Shown here piece after piece: positions 15,968-25,397 of a stretch of 64,000 bases of DNA. This DNA comes from Halobacillus_B rhizosphaerae (GTDB lineage Bacteria > Bacillota > Bacilli > Bacillales > Halobacillaceae). Numbering within the stretch: the stretch's first letter is position 1; each line of letters begins with the position of its first letter. A program made the translations under genes and the position numbers. The DNA is taken from positions 496,001 to 560,000 of the forward strand of contig NZ_JAUTWQ010000001.1 of the NCBI RefSeq assembly GCF_046719735.1. The letters run 5' to 3'. Under the pieces are notes generated by a model that was not told where the DNA came from, did not search any database, and saw nothing but the letters and a program-made list of their open reading frames with translations.

Positions 15968-17314
15968 ATGATACGCTGGATTACTATTGTAGTATTGAGC
16001 TTAACAACCGCTGCTGCTGGTGTATGGGGCTATAAGGAACACCAAGATAAGAATGCTATTCTTATCCAAACGGAAAACAACTATCAGCGAGCGTTTCATG
16101 AATTAACCTATTATGTAGATCTGTTAAATGACAAGATTGGCACGACGCTTGCTATGAATTCTAGAGAACAGCTTTCACCTCAGTTAGCGGAGATCTGGAG
16201 AATTACTTCAGATGCCAATGCAGATGTAGGGCAGCTTCCTTTATCATTAATGCCATTTAACAAAACGGAAGAGTTTCTTCACGATATAGGTGATTTCGCC
16301 TATCGGACAGCGGTGCGCGACTTATCAAAGAAACCGTTAAGTGACAAAGAAGTTAAGGCTCTTGAGAACCTTCAGGATCAATCGGGTGATATAAAAAATG
16401 AATTGCGCCGAGTACAAAACGTTGTACTTAAAGACAATTTACGGTGGATGGACGTGGAACTTGCCTTAGCTACTAATAATGAGGCGGGGGATAATACTAT
16501 AGTTGATGGTTTTAAGACGGTGGAAAAATCGGTGGATGGGTACAGAGATGCGAATATAGAAGCGGGGGTTTCTGTAGCAGGTACAGAAGAAAATTTCAAA
16601 CACCTGGAAGGAAAGGAAATTACTAAGAGTCAAGCAAGAGACCGCGCAGCAAAATGGCTGAAAAATGTGAATCCATCTGATCTTAAAATCACAAAGTCCG
16701 GAAAAGGGGCGGATGTTCAGACTTTCACTGCAGCCTACCAGAAGAATAAAGTGAATGGATATATTGATTTGTCTGTAAAAGGGGGACACCCATTAACTAT
16801 CATGGTTAGCAGACCAGTAAATGAACCAAAGATTAGTCTGCATGAAGCGTATTCAAAAGCAGAAAAATATTTAAAAGGTCTTGATGTGAAAGATGCTGAA
16901 TTTGAGTTAGTGGAAAGCAGCCAGTATGAAAGAATTGGGGTATTCAGGTTTGTTTATAATCAAGATGGTGTCCGGTATTATCCAGATTCCATTGAAATGA
17001 AAATTGCCCTGGATAATGGGGAACTCTTAGGAATGACTTCACTGGATTATTACAGTCATCACTACAAGCGGAACTTGAAACCTTTCAGTGTATCTGAAAA
17101 AGAAGCTAGAACGAAAGTAAATCCGCAGCTCAAGATTCAGGAGCAGCATATGGCTGTAATTGAAAATGATTTAAATGAACAAGTACTATGTTATGAATAT
17201 TTAGCAACAAAAGGTAAACAAACTTTCCGCATCTTTATCAACGCTTGGAACGGAGAAGAAGAACAAGTAGAAACTATGCGGGCTGCAGAAGTTAAATTCA
17301 ATCCAAATACGTGA
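15968..17314 (+). CDS. ypeB: Germination protein YpeB
   Basis: A 448-residue protein needed for SleB stability and localisation in the spore. An N-terminal hydrophobic anchor (about 1-22) is followed by a helical domain and C-terminal PepSY-type repeats. GGAGG immediately precedes ATG 15968, and it is co-transcribed with sleB. No catalytic site is expected. Confidence 0.93.
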   Translation: MIRWITIVVLSLTTAAAGVWGYKEHQDKNAILIQTENNYQRAFHELTYYVDLLNDKIGTTLAMNSREQLSPQLAEIWRITSDANADVGQLPLSLMPFNKTEEFLHDIGDFAYRTAVRDLSKKPLSDKEVKALENLQDQSGDIKNELRRVQNVVLKDNLRWMDVELALATNNEAGDNTIVDGFKTVEKSVDGYRDANIEAGVSVAGTEENFKHLEGKEITKSQARDRAAKWLKNVNPSDLKITKSGKGADVQTFTAAYQKNKVNGYIDLSVKGGHPLTIMVSRPVNEPKISLHEAYSKAEKYLKGLDVKDAEFELVESSQYERIGVFRFVYNQDGVRYYPDSIEMKIALDNGELLGMTSLDYYSHHYKRNLKPFSVSEKEARTKVNPQLKIQEQHMAVIENDLNEQVLCYEYLATKGKQTFRIFINAWNGEEEQVETMRAAEVKFNPNT

Positions 17315-17321
17315 AGAAGCG

Positions 17322-17349
17322 GCCGCTGATTATCAGCGGCTTATTTTTT
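17322..17349 (+). terminator. Terminator of sleB-ypeB
   Basis: GCCGCTGA (17322-17329) and TCAGCGGC (17333-17340) with a 3-base loop, then a T-rich tail. Confidence 0.9.
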
Positions 17350-17476
17350 TGCTGATAAAAAAGAACTACATCTATTTTGAGTAATTAGTAATGATCTCTT
17401 TCCTTTTTTACCCTCCCATGCGATAATTAAATTAAGTCTAAAGTCATGTATTGCACTGTGAAAGAGGGATGAGTAT

Positions 17477-18139
17477 ATGATGAAAATTGGAACAACAATG
17501 ACCCTTGAATTATACAAACAAAACCAAAAAAAGCCTGAAAAATATACATGTTCGCTTCAGGACCAATCGAAAGGGTTCATTTATATTGATTATCCTATAA
17601 AAACGACCACAAGGAAAACTTCTTTTTTCTTTGAGGGCACACAATTTCAAGTAAGCTTCATCGGTCAAGACGGGTCTGTTTATTGGTTTGAATCGGAAGT
17701 TGTCGCAAGAAAAAAATTACAAATTCCTGTTCTAGTCCTGACCTTTCCTGGAATGAATCAGTTAGTGCGTATCCAGCGGAGAAAGTATGTAAGGGTGGAG
17801 ACTTCCATAGATGTTTCCGTCAGAGACCTTCAACGCAACCACGTGTTATTCACAGCTGTAACACAGGATATCAGCGGAGGTGGGGCAGCTCTGCACCTTC
17901 CTCCAACTCATCATTTGATTGAGAACCAGGAAGTTCAATTAACCATTGTACTTCCTATGAATTCTGGAGATTATGTCTACATTGACGTGAAAGGAAGTAT
18001 TATTAGAGTTTTGAATAAGGAAGGCTCCAGAGAACTAGCTTCTATAGAATTCATGGATTTAACAGATAAACATAGACAGATGATCATTAAATATTGCTTT
18101 GAACAGCAAATGGAAAGAAGGCAGCGGGAATTGATGTAA
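17477..18139 (+). CDS. ypfA: c-di-GMP receptor with PilZ domain (YpfA/MotI)
   Basis: A 220-residue YcgR-like protein. An N-terminal YcgR_2-type beta domain precedes a PilZ domain from about 95. The c-di-GMP-binding residues are visible as QRRKYVRVE (RxxxR) and DISGGGAAL (D/NxSxxG). In B. subtilis it acts as a flagellar clutch on MotA when c-di-GMP is high. ATG 17477 follows AAAGAGGG at 8 bases. Confidence 0.9.
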   Translation: MMKIGTTMTLELYKQNQKKPEKYTCSLQDQSKGFIYIDYPIKTTTRKTSFFFEGTQFQVSFIGQDGSVYWFESEVVARKKLQIPVLVLTFPGMNQLVRIQRRKYVRVETSIDVSVRDLQRNHVLFTAVTQDISGGGAALHLPPTHHLIENQEVQLTIVLPMNSGDYVYIDVKGSIIRVLNKEGSRELASIEFMDLTDKHRQMIIKYCFEQQMERRQRELM

Positions 18140-18224
18140 GATAATTTTCGTGGATTTTTTACTAAATTTTATGTTATTCTTTACATTGGAAAGTAATCAT
18201 AATTTTATTTTAATAGAGATCAGC

Positions 18225-18258
18225 AAAGCGCGCTTTTTTAAAGCAGGTGCGCTTTTTA
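18225..18258 (+). terminator. Terminator between ypfA and cmk
   Basis: AAAGCGC (18225-18231) pairs with GCGCTTT (18249-18255), with an inner GCTTT/AAAGC helix, followed by T residues. Confidence 0.7.
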
Positions 18259-18291
18259 TTTGTATGATTGGAATGATGGAGGAACTTGTTT

Positions 18292-18969
18292 ATGAAGACT
18301 AATTTGACAATTGCCATTGATGGGCCGGCAGCAGCTGGCAAAAGCACGGTAGCAAAAAAGGTAGCTCAACAGCTGTCGTTTATTTATGTAGATACAGGGG
18401 CAATGTACCGGGCATTAACTTGGAAAGCTTTACAAGAAGGGATTGACCTTGAAGATGAAGAATCTTTAAGTGTACTGCTTGCGCATACTAAAATCTCGCT
18501 CACTCAAAGTGAATCGGGAGAAGGGCAGCATGTGATCTTAAATGGGGTAGATGTTTCTGAAGAAGTAAGATCTCAAGAAGTAACCAATCAAGTATCTTAT
18601 GTTGCTAAGCATCCCAGCGTTAGAACAGTTATGGTGGAGAGACAGCGGGATCTCGTTAAAGACCAGGGTGTAGTTATGGATGGAAGAGATATCGGCACCC
18701 ATGTACTGCCTCATGCTGAAGTGAAAATTTTTATGATAGCAAGTGTGGAAGAACGTGCTCTTAGGAGACATATGGAGAACCAGGAAAAAGGGTACCACTC
18801 TGACCTTAAGCAGCTGCAGGACGAGATTCGAAGACGAGATGAAATCGATTCTCAGCGTGAAACTGCTCCGCTCGTTAAGGCTGATGATGCGATTGAGCTG
18901 GATACAACGTCTCTTTCCATTGAAGAAGTTGTTCAGAAGATTATAGAGATAGCGGAGAAAAAGTCTTAG
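18292..18969 (+). CDS. cmk: Cytidylate kinase
   Basis: A 225-residue nucleotide kinase that phosphorylates CMP and dCMP. The P-loop is IDGPAAAGKSTVAKK, followed by VDTGAMYR, VVMDGRDIGTHVLP and the RRRDEIDSQRE lid region. ATG 18292 is chosen over TTG 18286 because GGAGG (18278-18282) is nine bases from it. plsC follows 13 bases later, then ypfD. Confidence 0.95.
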   Translation: MKTNLTIAIDGPAAAGKSTVAKKVAQQLSFIYVDTGAMYRALTWKALQEGIDLEDEESLSVLLAHTKISLTQSESGEGQHVILNGVDVSEEVRSQEVTNQVSYVAKHPSVRTVMVERQRDLVKDQGVVMDGRDIGTHVLPHAEVKIFMIASVEERALRRHMENQEKGYHSDLKQLQDEIRRRDEIDSQRETAPLVKADDAIELDTTSLSIEEVVQKIIEIAEKKS

Positions 18970-18982
18970 GAGGGGTGCGGCA

Positions 18983-19564
18983 GTGAATTTATATAAACTC
19001 GGGAAATTCATTTGCAGTATTATTTTTTATCCACTATACCGAATTAAGGTAGTCGGCAGGAATAATATTCCCAGTGACGGACCGGTAATTATTTGTTCGA
19101 ATCATATCTCGAATGCTGATCCACCAGTCGTAGGCATTACTAGTAAACGAAATATTTACTTCTTAGCTAAGGAAGAATTGTTTAAGAACAAGGTAATAGG
19201 GGGTATTTTAACTAGAGTACACGCTTTTCCTATAAAACGAGGTATGAGGGATCGTAATGCTTTAAGGAAAGGTCTGGATGTACTTAAAAGCAATCACGCC
19301 CTGGGTCTGTTTCCAGAAGGATCCCGACAGAAGAATGGAGAGGTAGGCAAAGGTCTTGCCGGGGCTGGTTTTTTTGCTTTACGATCCAATGCAGTTATTG
19401 TTCCCTGCGCCATTATTGGTCCTTACAAAAAGTTTAAACCGTTAAAAGTAGTATACGGTGAGCCTGTTGATATGAAGGAGTTCAGGGAGCAAAAAGCTTC
19501 TGCTCAAGTGGTTACAGATCGAATTATGGAAGAAATCAGACAATTGCATAAAATTCACAGCTAA
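18983..19564 (+). CDS. plsC: 1-acyl-sn-glycerol-3-phosphate acyltransferase
   Basis: A 193-residue membrane-associated acyltransferase making phosphatidic acid. It has the HX4D catalytic motif NHISNADPP and the glycerol-phosphate motif FPEGSR. An N-terminal hydrophobic segment is present. The start is GTG 18983 after AGGAGGGG. B. subtilis has its plsC elsewhere, but a cmk-plsC-ypfD order is common in related Bacillaceae. Confidence 0.9.
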   Translation: MNLYKLGKFICSIIFYPLYRIKVVGRNNIPSDGPVIICSNHISNADPPVVGITSKRNIYFLAKEELFKNKVIGGILTRVHAFPIKRGMRDRNALRKGLDVLKSNHALGLFPEGSRQKNGEVGKGLAGAGFFALRSNAVIVPCAIIGPYKKFKPLKVVYGEPVDMKEFREQKASAQVVTDRIMEEIRQLHKIHS

Positions 19565-19665
19565 ACAAGCGTAATCACTTGACAAAAAGCCTCAAATATT
19601 AGAAGTTAGAAAAAAGGGCATTTCTGTATTTAGGTTGTGTCGGAAATTGAAGGAGGTAGCTTGGT

Positions 19666-20808
19666 ATGGATGAAATGAATCAAGAAGTATCAGGAATGAA
19701 AGAATTCTCTGCAGGGGATATTGTGACTGGTAAAGTTGTGAAAATTGAAGACAAACAAGTCCTTGTAGATGTTGGATATAAAGTTGAGGGGATTGTACCC
19801 ATTAGTGAATTATCCAGCCTTCATGTAGAAAAAGCTTCCGATGCGGTCAGCGAAGGTGACGAGCTGACACTTCAGGTTAAAAAAGTGGAAGATGATGAAA
19901 TTGTATTGTCTAAGAGAGCAGTAGATGCTGATAAAGCTTGGGAAGACCTGGAACAAAAATTTGAAGATAGTGAAATTTTCGAAGCAGAAGTTAAAGATGT
20001 AGTGAAAGGCGGACTGGTAGTTGATATCGGTTTACGCGGATTTATTCCTGCTTCCTTAGTTGAAACGTATTATGTAGAAGATTTTGAAGATTATAAAGGC
20101 AAATCTCTGACACTTAAAGTAGTCGAGCTTGACCGGGAGCAGAATCGTGTAATTCTATCCCATCGTGCAGTAGTTGAGGAAGAAGAATCTTCCAAGAAAC
20201 AAGAAGTTCTTCAATCATTAGAAGAGGGACAAGTTGTTGAAGGAACGGTTCAGAGACTTACTGATTTTGGTGCCTTTGTAAATCTTGGCGGAATTGACGG
20301 TCTTGTACATATCTCCCAGCTCTCTCACGAGCATGTTGAGAAAGCGGCAGATGTTGTAGAAGAAGGTCAAACGATTAAAGTAAAAGTTCTTTCTGTTGAT
20401 CGTGACAATGAAAGAATTTCCCTGTCCTTAAAAGCAACCCAGCCGGGACCTTGGCATGATATAGAAAATAAAGTGAAACAGGGAGAAGTACTTGAAGGGA
20501 AAGTGCGCCGTCTTGTCAGCTTTGGTGCTTTCGTAGAAGTACTTCCTGGCGTTGAAGGTCTTGTTCATATTTCCCAGATTTCTAATCGTCATATTGGAAC
20601 ACCGGGTGAAGTTCTGGAAGAAGGTCAGGACATCCAGGTGAAAGTATTAGACGTAGACGAATCAGCAAAGCGTTTATCGTTAAGTATGAAAGAACTTGAA
20701 CGTGAACAGACCCGTTCTGAAATTAAACAGTATGAAAAAGAAGATGATAGTTCAGGCTTCTCTCTAAGTGATATGATTGGAGACAAACTGGATAAATACA
20801 AAAACTAA
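19666..20808 (+). CDS. ypfD: S1-domain RNA-binding protein YpfD (ribosomal protein S1 homologue)
   Basis: A 380-residue protein with four S1 (OB-fold) repeats starting near residues 16, 103, 188 and 273. Repeats 3 and 4 show the clear 'FGAFV...GLVHISQ' signature. A short acidic tail follows. It corresponds to the shortened S1 of Firmicutes, which is not essential for translation in B. subtilis. AAGGAGGT precedes ATG 19666. fni follows closely. Confidence 0.93.
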   Translation: MDEMNQEVSGMKEFSAGDIVTGKVVKIEDKQVLVDVGYKVEGIVPISELSSLHVEKASDAVSEGDELTLQVKKVEDDEIVLSKRAVDADKAWEDLEQKFEDSEIFEAEVKDVVKGGLVVDIGLRGFIPASLVETYYVEDFEDYKGKSLTLKVVELDREQNRVILSHRAVVEEEESSKKQEVLQSLEEGQVVEGTVQRLTDFGAFVNLGGIDGLVHISQLSHEHVEKAADVVEEGQTIKVKVLSVDRDNERISLSLKATQPGPWHDIENKVKQGEVLEGKVRRLVSFGAFVEVLPGVEGLVHISQISNRHIGTPGEVLEEGQDIQVKVLDVDESAKRLSLSMKELEREQTRSEIKQYEKEDDSSGFSLSDMIGDKLDKYKN

Positions 20809-20823
20809 ATGATGGTGATGAAT

Positions 20824-21846
20824 ATGTCGAGAGCAAAAAGAAAGATCGAGCATATTCACCATGCGCTGGAACATGATCGGGATTATTATAATCATTTCGA
20901 TGATATAGATATTGTTCACCAAAGTTTAGCAAAACTAAATTTCGATGAACTTTCATTATCTGTAGAAGCGGGGGAACTTAAACTAAGTTCCCCCCTTTTT
21001 ATTAATGCGATGACCGGCGGTGGTGGAGAACGAACAGAACAAATAAACGGAGAGATTGCTTTAGCGGCAAGTGAAACAGGGATTGGAATGGCAGTGGGAT
21101 CTCAAATGTCAGCTCTGAAGGATCCAGCAGAACGGAACAGTTATGAAATTGTACGAAAAAATAACCCGGATGGTATTATCTTCGCAAATGTTGGGAGTGA
21201 AGCCAGCGTTTCTCAGGCGAATGAAGCTATAGAAATGATTGAAGCAGATGGATTGCAAATTCATGTAAATACACTTCAGGAACTAATTATGCCTGAAGGT
21301 GATCGTAATTTTAAAACCAGAATGGAAAATATTCAGCGGATTGTAGAAGGGGTCTCCCAACCTGTCATCGTGAAAGAGGTTGGATTTGGGATGTCTAAAG
21401 AATCAGTTGAATGTCTTTGGAACCTCGGTGTTCGCTATGTCGATATAGGGGGACGCGGCGGAACGAATTTCTCGAAGGTGGAAAATCTTCGGCGTGAAAA
21501 GCCATTCTCCTCTTTTGAAAATTGGGGTATTCCTACTCCTATATCAGTACTTGAAGCGAAGTCTATTCATAAAGACCTGCACATCATTGCTTCAGGGGGA
21601 ATTCGACATGGCGTTGATGGGGTGAAAGCCATGGTTTTAGGAGGAGAAGCTTTTGGAATGGCGGGAACTCTGCTACGGGTGCTGCTTCAGGATGGCCGTC
21701 AAGCTTTAATCTCAGAAGTGGAACATATTCTTCACGAAGTTAAAATGGCGTTGATGCTGATGAACGCTCGATCTACTAAGGAACTACATCGTCAGCCCTA
21801 TGTTTTGTCTGGTAAAACGAGAGAGTGGCAGGAACAAAGGATGTAA
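20824..21846 (+). CDS. fni: Type 2 isopentenyl-diphosphate isomerase
   Basis: A 340-residue FMN- and NADPH-dependent enzyme interconverting IPP and DMAPP. It has MTGGGGERTEQIN, VKEVGFGMSKE, GGRGGTNFSKVE and the FMN phosphate site ASGGIRHGVD. The start is ATG 20824, since GGTGATG (20814-20820) is spaced for it rather than for the ATGs at 20809-20818. It supplies isoprenoid precursors for the HepS/HepT products encoded 10 kb downstream. Confidence 0.93.
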   Translation: MSRAKRKIEHIHHALEHDRDYYNHFDDIDIVHQSLAKLNFDELSLSVEAGELKLSSPLFINAMTGGGGERTEQINGEIALAASETGIGMAVGSQMSALKDPAERNSYEIVRKNNPDGIIFANVGSEASVSQANEAIEMIEADGLQIHVNTLQELIMPEGDRNFKTRMENIQRIVEGVSQPVIVKEVGFGMSKESVECLWNLGVRYVDIGGRGGTNFSKVENLRREKPFSSFENWGIPTPISVLEAKSIHKDLHIIASGGIRHGVDGVKAMVLGGEAFGMAGTLLRVLLQDGRQALISEVEHILHEVKMALMLMNARSTKELHRQPYVLSGKTREWQEQRM

Positions 21847-22205
21847 CGATTTGTTAAAATTCTTAAAGTATGCAAAAAATCAATAATCTTTCCCCCAACC
21901 CGGACCATATTACATAAATGGTTCGGGTTTTTTGATTCTTTTTACTGGAAGTTATGGTAAACAAATTTTCCTTTTCTCCGATTTTCGAGGTAGATCTGGT
22001 TCATTATCATAGCGATATGGTTACATTAGTTGGCCGCAAGGAGTTATCAGCTTATATGTAACTAGCATTGGCAGATGCGAATTTGGTTAATTTGGAAATG
22101 AATCAGCGATTAAGTACTAATCCTTATGTTTACATGATTATTCTCTATTGTATCGTTTAGAAATTATGGCAGGCAGACATAATAGGTACGAGAGGGGGAT
22201 GAAAC
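21847..22205. other. Intergenic region fni-yphA
   Basis: The region holds the fni terminator at its start. The remaining 270 bases contain no credible gene. A 7-base inverted repeat (GTTACAT at 22019-22025, ATGTAAC at 22056-22062) is visible. A CATAATA at 22178-22184 resembles a forespore -10 box but lacks a partner -35. The yphA ribosome site is GAGGGGG before 22206. Confidence 0.5.
21897..21933 (+). terminator. Terminator of ypfD-fni
   Basis: AACCCGGACCAT (21897-21908) pairs with ATGGTTCGGGTT (21918-21929) with one G-T pair, then a T-run. Confidence 0.88.
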
Positions 22206-22796
22206 ATGACCGCACAATATTATTGGTATGGCTGGGTAATTATCATGATTGCTTATTTTTTTCTGCCTCCCAGTAAAGTACGTAATAGAATCCTTTTTTT
22301 CTGCTTTATCGTGTTAAACACTTATTCTTTTATCAATGATCCTATAATACATGATTACTTGCAATTGGGATTGCTATATTGCTTTGGATTAAGCTTTTGG
22401 CTGATTGATCGTCGCTCATTCGTTGACCACTTTTGGCCGTTCATTTTAAGTATGGTTTATACCTCTATACAAATGTTTTTAGTAGTCCATCCCGTGTGGA
22501 CGCTATTTCCAGGTTTTCATTTAGGATGGATTCTTGCCATTATACTGCTTGATTGGTTTGATCTGTCTTTCTCAAGCCTGATCGGATTATGGTTTATATT
22601 AAATAGCTGTGGAGCTTTTTTGACGATGTATGTTTTTTCAGTCTATGGAGTTGAGCAGTTTCTCACAAGTGAACAGGTCATCGTCACAACATTTAAAGGG
22701 CTGGTCATTATCTTTATTCTCCATGGAATATCACGCTTAAAGAAAGCGGTCCGTCGAGGAAGAAAATCCCGGAATAAGGGAGCTGCATACGTGTGA
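22206..22796 (+). CDS. yphA: Membrane protein YphA
   Basis: A 196-residue integral membrane protein with about six hydrophobic segments and a positively charged C terminus ('RRGRKSRNKG'). It matches YphA by position, length and hydrophobic pattern. Its TGA overlaps the next gene's GTG by three bases, so the two are coupled. The function is unknown. Being upstream of the YIEGIA gene suggests a spore-related role. Confidence 0.75.
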   Translation: MTAQYYWYGWVIIMIAYFFLPPSKVRNRILFFCFIVLNTYSFINDPIIHDYLQLGLLYCFGLSFWLIDRRSFVDHFWPFILSMVYTSIQMFLVVHPVWTLFPGFHLGWILAIILLDWFDLSFSSLIGLWFILNSCGAFLTMYVFSVYGVEQFLTSEQVIVTTFKGLVIIFILHGISRLKKAVRRGRKSRNKGAAYV

Positions 22797-23683
22797 ACGA
22801 ATACACTTATCCTATTATTTTCGGAGTGGCAGTCGGCACCGCGGTGAGGATCTTTATGCTGCGCACAGACTACCGGCAATATCCTACCTACCTTCATGGT
22901 AAAATAATTCACTTATCACTGGGGTTTATTGCAGCATCTTTAGGTACCATTGCAGTTCCATCTATTATGGAGAAAGAATTCACGGCAGTGACTTTTCTAA
23001 CGTTGGCAGCTTCTCAATTTAGAGAAGTTAGAAATATGGAACGAAATACACTTACTGAAATGGATTCTTATGAATTAGTTCCCAGAGGAAAGACTTACAT
23101 TGAAGGAATCGCAATCTCATTCGAGAGCAGAAATTACTTAGTTATCTTTACTTCGTTTTCAGTCACACTTTGTTATCTTGCTTTAAATATCTGGGCAGCT
23201 ATACTTGCGAGTATAATTAGTTTCGCTTTAAGCGGTATGCTTATGAGTGGTTCAAAATTGTCGGATATTGTAACCATTGATTATTCCGAGCCTTATTTTG
23301 AAGGAGCAGGCCTGTATGTGGATAATATTTATATTATGAATATTGGCTTACCTGAGCGTCAGGAAGAACTTCTCAAGTACGGGATGGGATTTATCCTGAC
23401 CCCTAAATCGTTCAGTATGCGATCGACAATTGCTAATTTAGGGCAAAGGCAGGCCATTCTCCACGATGTATCTGTGATGCTGGGAGTATTTCGCGATTCT
23501 GGTACCCCTGCACTGGTGCCGTTAATCAAAAGAGATTTAAATGATGGAAGAATCGGAGTATTTATTTTACCCCAGGAGCAGGATTTAGAAACGGCCAAAG
23601 AGATTATTGCTTCTGTACCAGTCCTTGAAAATGCAATCCAAATGCCATCAAGAAAGCAGAAGCAAGGCAGGAGGAAAAGATGA
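22793..23683 (+). CDS. YIEGIA-family membrane protein (SeaA/YphB-like)
   Basis: A 296-residue protein with the family signature 'GKTYIEGIAISFESRNYL' near residue 105. Several membrane segments lie in the first 160 residues, followed by a soluble C-terminal part and a basic tail. Proteins of this family belong to spore-formers and the B. subtilis member at this locus is a spore envelope protein. The GTG start overlaps yphA, and the stop overlaps the next gene (ATGATGA). The exact role is inferred. Confidence 0.82.
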   Translation: MNEYTYPIIFGVAVGTAVRIFMLRTDYRQYPTYLHGKIIHLSLGFIAASLGTIAVPSIMEKEFTAVTFLTLAASQFREVRNMERNTLTEMDSYELVPRGKTYIEGIAISFESRNYLVIFTSFSVTLCYLALNIWAAILASIISFALSGMLMSGSKLSDIVTIDYSEPYFEGAGLYVDNIYIMNIGLPERQEELLKYGMGFILTPKSFSMRSTIANLGQRQAILHDVSVMLGVFRDSGTPALVPLIKRDLNDGRIGVFILPQEQDLETAKEIIASVPVLENAIQMPSRKQKQGRRKR

Positions 23684-23868
23684 TGAAGATGGAGAAGTTC
23701 ATTCTTGCTGTAATTACCACTCATACGGAAAAGGTAAGCGGAGGTGCGGCTGTTTTTCACTGTTCGACTAAAGAAGAAATGGATAAAGTAGCTGCAAACC
23801 TTGAAGCGATCCTGGATGGTATTGCTCATGCTCTAAGTGATCATCTCTATATTATTGTTAAGCATTGA
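23680..23868 (+). CDS. Capping complex subunit for YIEGIA
   Basis: A 62-residue protein ('EKFILAVITTHTEKVSGGAAVFHCST...') that accompanies YIEGIA genes in many Bacilli and is annotated as its capping subunit. GGAGGAAAAG precedes ATG 23680. The four-base overlap with the YIEGIA gene supports co-translation of a complex. Confidence 0.8.
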   Translation: MMKMEKFILAVITTHTEKVSGGAAVFHCSTKEEMDKVAANLEAILDGIAHALSDHLYIIVKH

Positions 23869-24058
23869 GTAGAAATTGAGAGAATGGACGTTGTAAGTTC
23901 CTGCATACTTTGCTAAAATAAAAAAGTTAAGTACATGGATCTCTGCTGTTCTATTGGAATCCAGCTGCCAGCAGCTTCTTCCTTAGATGAGCAGTATTTT
24001 TTTGCTTTTCCGTAATGATTGAACATGAAATTAAGAAATAAGAAAGGATGACCCTTTC

Positions 24059-25369
24059 ATGAGAAAATCTGTTGTGGCCATCGTTGGAAGACCTAATGTA
24101 GGTAAATCCACGATTTTTAACCGCTTAGTTGGAGATCGTATTTCAATAGTAGAAGACACACCTGGAGTAACTAGAGACCGGATCTATGCCCAAGCCGAAT
24201 GGCTGACCACATTATTTAATGTGATCGACACAGGAGGGATAGAGCTTGGAGATGAACCTTTATTAGTCCAAATGAGAGCCCAGGCGCAAGTGGCGATTGA
24301 CGAAGCTGATGTAATCATCTTTATGGTGAATGGACGTGATGGGATCACCGGCGCCGATGAAGAAGTCGCTAAGCTCTTATTTAAGTCTAATAAACCTGTC
24401 GTACTTGCTGTGAATAAAGTAGATAATCCAGAAATGCGCGAGGATATTTACGAATTTTATTCTTTAGGATTTGGAGAGCCATTTCCTATTTCAGGGACTC
24501 ATGGTCTCGGTCTTGGTGATCTGCTGGATGAAGTCGTCCATCACTTTCCTGAACGTGAAGTTGTGGAGGAAGATGATGATACCATCCGTTTTAGTTTAAT
24601 CGGCCGTCCTAATGTTGGAAAGTCTTCATTAGTGAATAGTCTGCTTGGTCAGGAACGAGTGATTGTTAGTGAAATTGCTGGGACTACTAGAGACGCGATC
24701 GATACCCCTTTCCAAAAAGATGACCAGGATTTCGTGATTATAGATACGGCTGGAATGAGAAAACGAGGCAAAGTTTATGAGGCAACCGAAAGATACAGTA
24801 TTATGAGAGCTTTAAAAGCCATTGAGCGCTCTGATGTTGTGCTTGCCTTAATAGATGCAGAAACTGGGATTCAGGAACAAGATAAAAAAATTGCCGGATA
24901 TGCCCATGAGGCAGGCAAAGCTGTGATCATTGTCGTAAATAAGTGGGATACGGTGAAATCAGAAGAAAAGACTATGAAAGAATATGAGGATAAAGTCAGA
25001 TCTAATTTTCGCTATCTTGACTACGCTCCTATCGTATTTCTGTCTGCAAAGACGAAAAAACGCATTCACACTTTGATTCCAAAGGTTCTTGAAGCTAGTG
25101 AAAATCATGCAAAGCGAGTGCAGACTAACGTTCTCAATGAAGTTATTATGGATGCTCTTGCCATGAATCCGTCCCCATCTATTAAAGGGCAGAAGTTAAA
25201 AATCTTTTATGCAGCTCAGGTAGCCGTTAAACCGCCTAGTTTCGTAGTTTTTGTGAATCAGCCTGAACTTATGCATTTTACTTATCAACGTTTCTTAGAA
25301 AACCGTATACGTGAAGCCTTTGGGTTCGAGGGAACCCCAATTAAAATATTCGCCAGAAAGCGTAGTTGA
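24059..25369 (+). CDS. der: Ribosome biogenesis GTPase Der (EngA)
   Basis: A 436-residue GTPase with two G domains: GRPNVGKST, DTPGVTRDR, NKVD in the first; GRPNVGKSS, DTAG, NKWD in the second. A KH-like C-terminal domain follows. It acts in 50S subunit maturation and is essential in B. subtilis. AGAAAGGATG precedes the start. gpsA follows 28 bases later. Confidence 0.96.
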   Translation: MRKSVVAIVGRPNVGKSTIFNRLVGDRISIVEDTPGVTRDRIYAQAEWLTTLFNVIDTGGIELGDEPLLVQMRAQAQVAIDEADVIIFMVNGRDGITGADEEVAKLLFKSNKPVVLAVNKVDNPEMREDIYEFYSLGFGEPFPISGTHGLGLGDLLDEVVHHFPEREVVEEDDDTIRFSLIGRPNVGKSSLVNSLLGQERVIVSEIAGTTRDAIDTPFQKDDQDFVIIDTAGMRKRGKVYEATERYSIMRALKAIERSDVVLALIDAETGIQEQDKKIAGYAHEAGKAVIIVVNKWDTVKSEEKTMKEYEDKVRSNFRYLDYAPIVFLSAKTKKRIHTLIPKVLEASENHAKRVQTNVLNEVIMDALAMNPSPSIKGQKLKIFYAAQVAVKPPSFVVFVNQPELMHFTYQRFLENRIREAFGFEGTPIKIFARKRS

Positions 25370-25397
25370 TTGACTGCCAATGAAGGGAGAATGTTAA

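Noticed and set aside
18538..19011. 157-codon minus-strand frame over cmk
   Set aside because: It lies wholly opposite cmk and the start of plsC, which have strong motifs and ribosome sites; it is a shadow frame.
23359..23829. 156-codon minus-strand frame
   Set aside because: Opposite the YIEGIA gene and its capping subunit, with no ribosome site or recognisable domain.
23935..24015. 26-codon frame and stem-loops upstream of der
   Set aside because: No ribosome site; CTGCTG/CAGCAG pairing and a T-run suggest at most a weak terminator or leader, too ambiguous to annotate.
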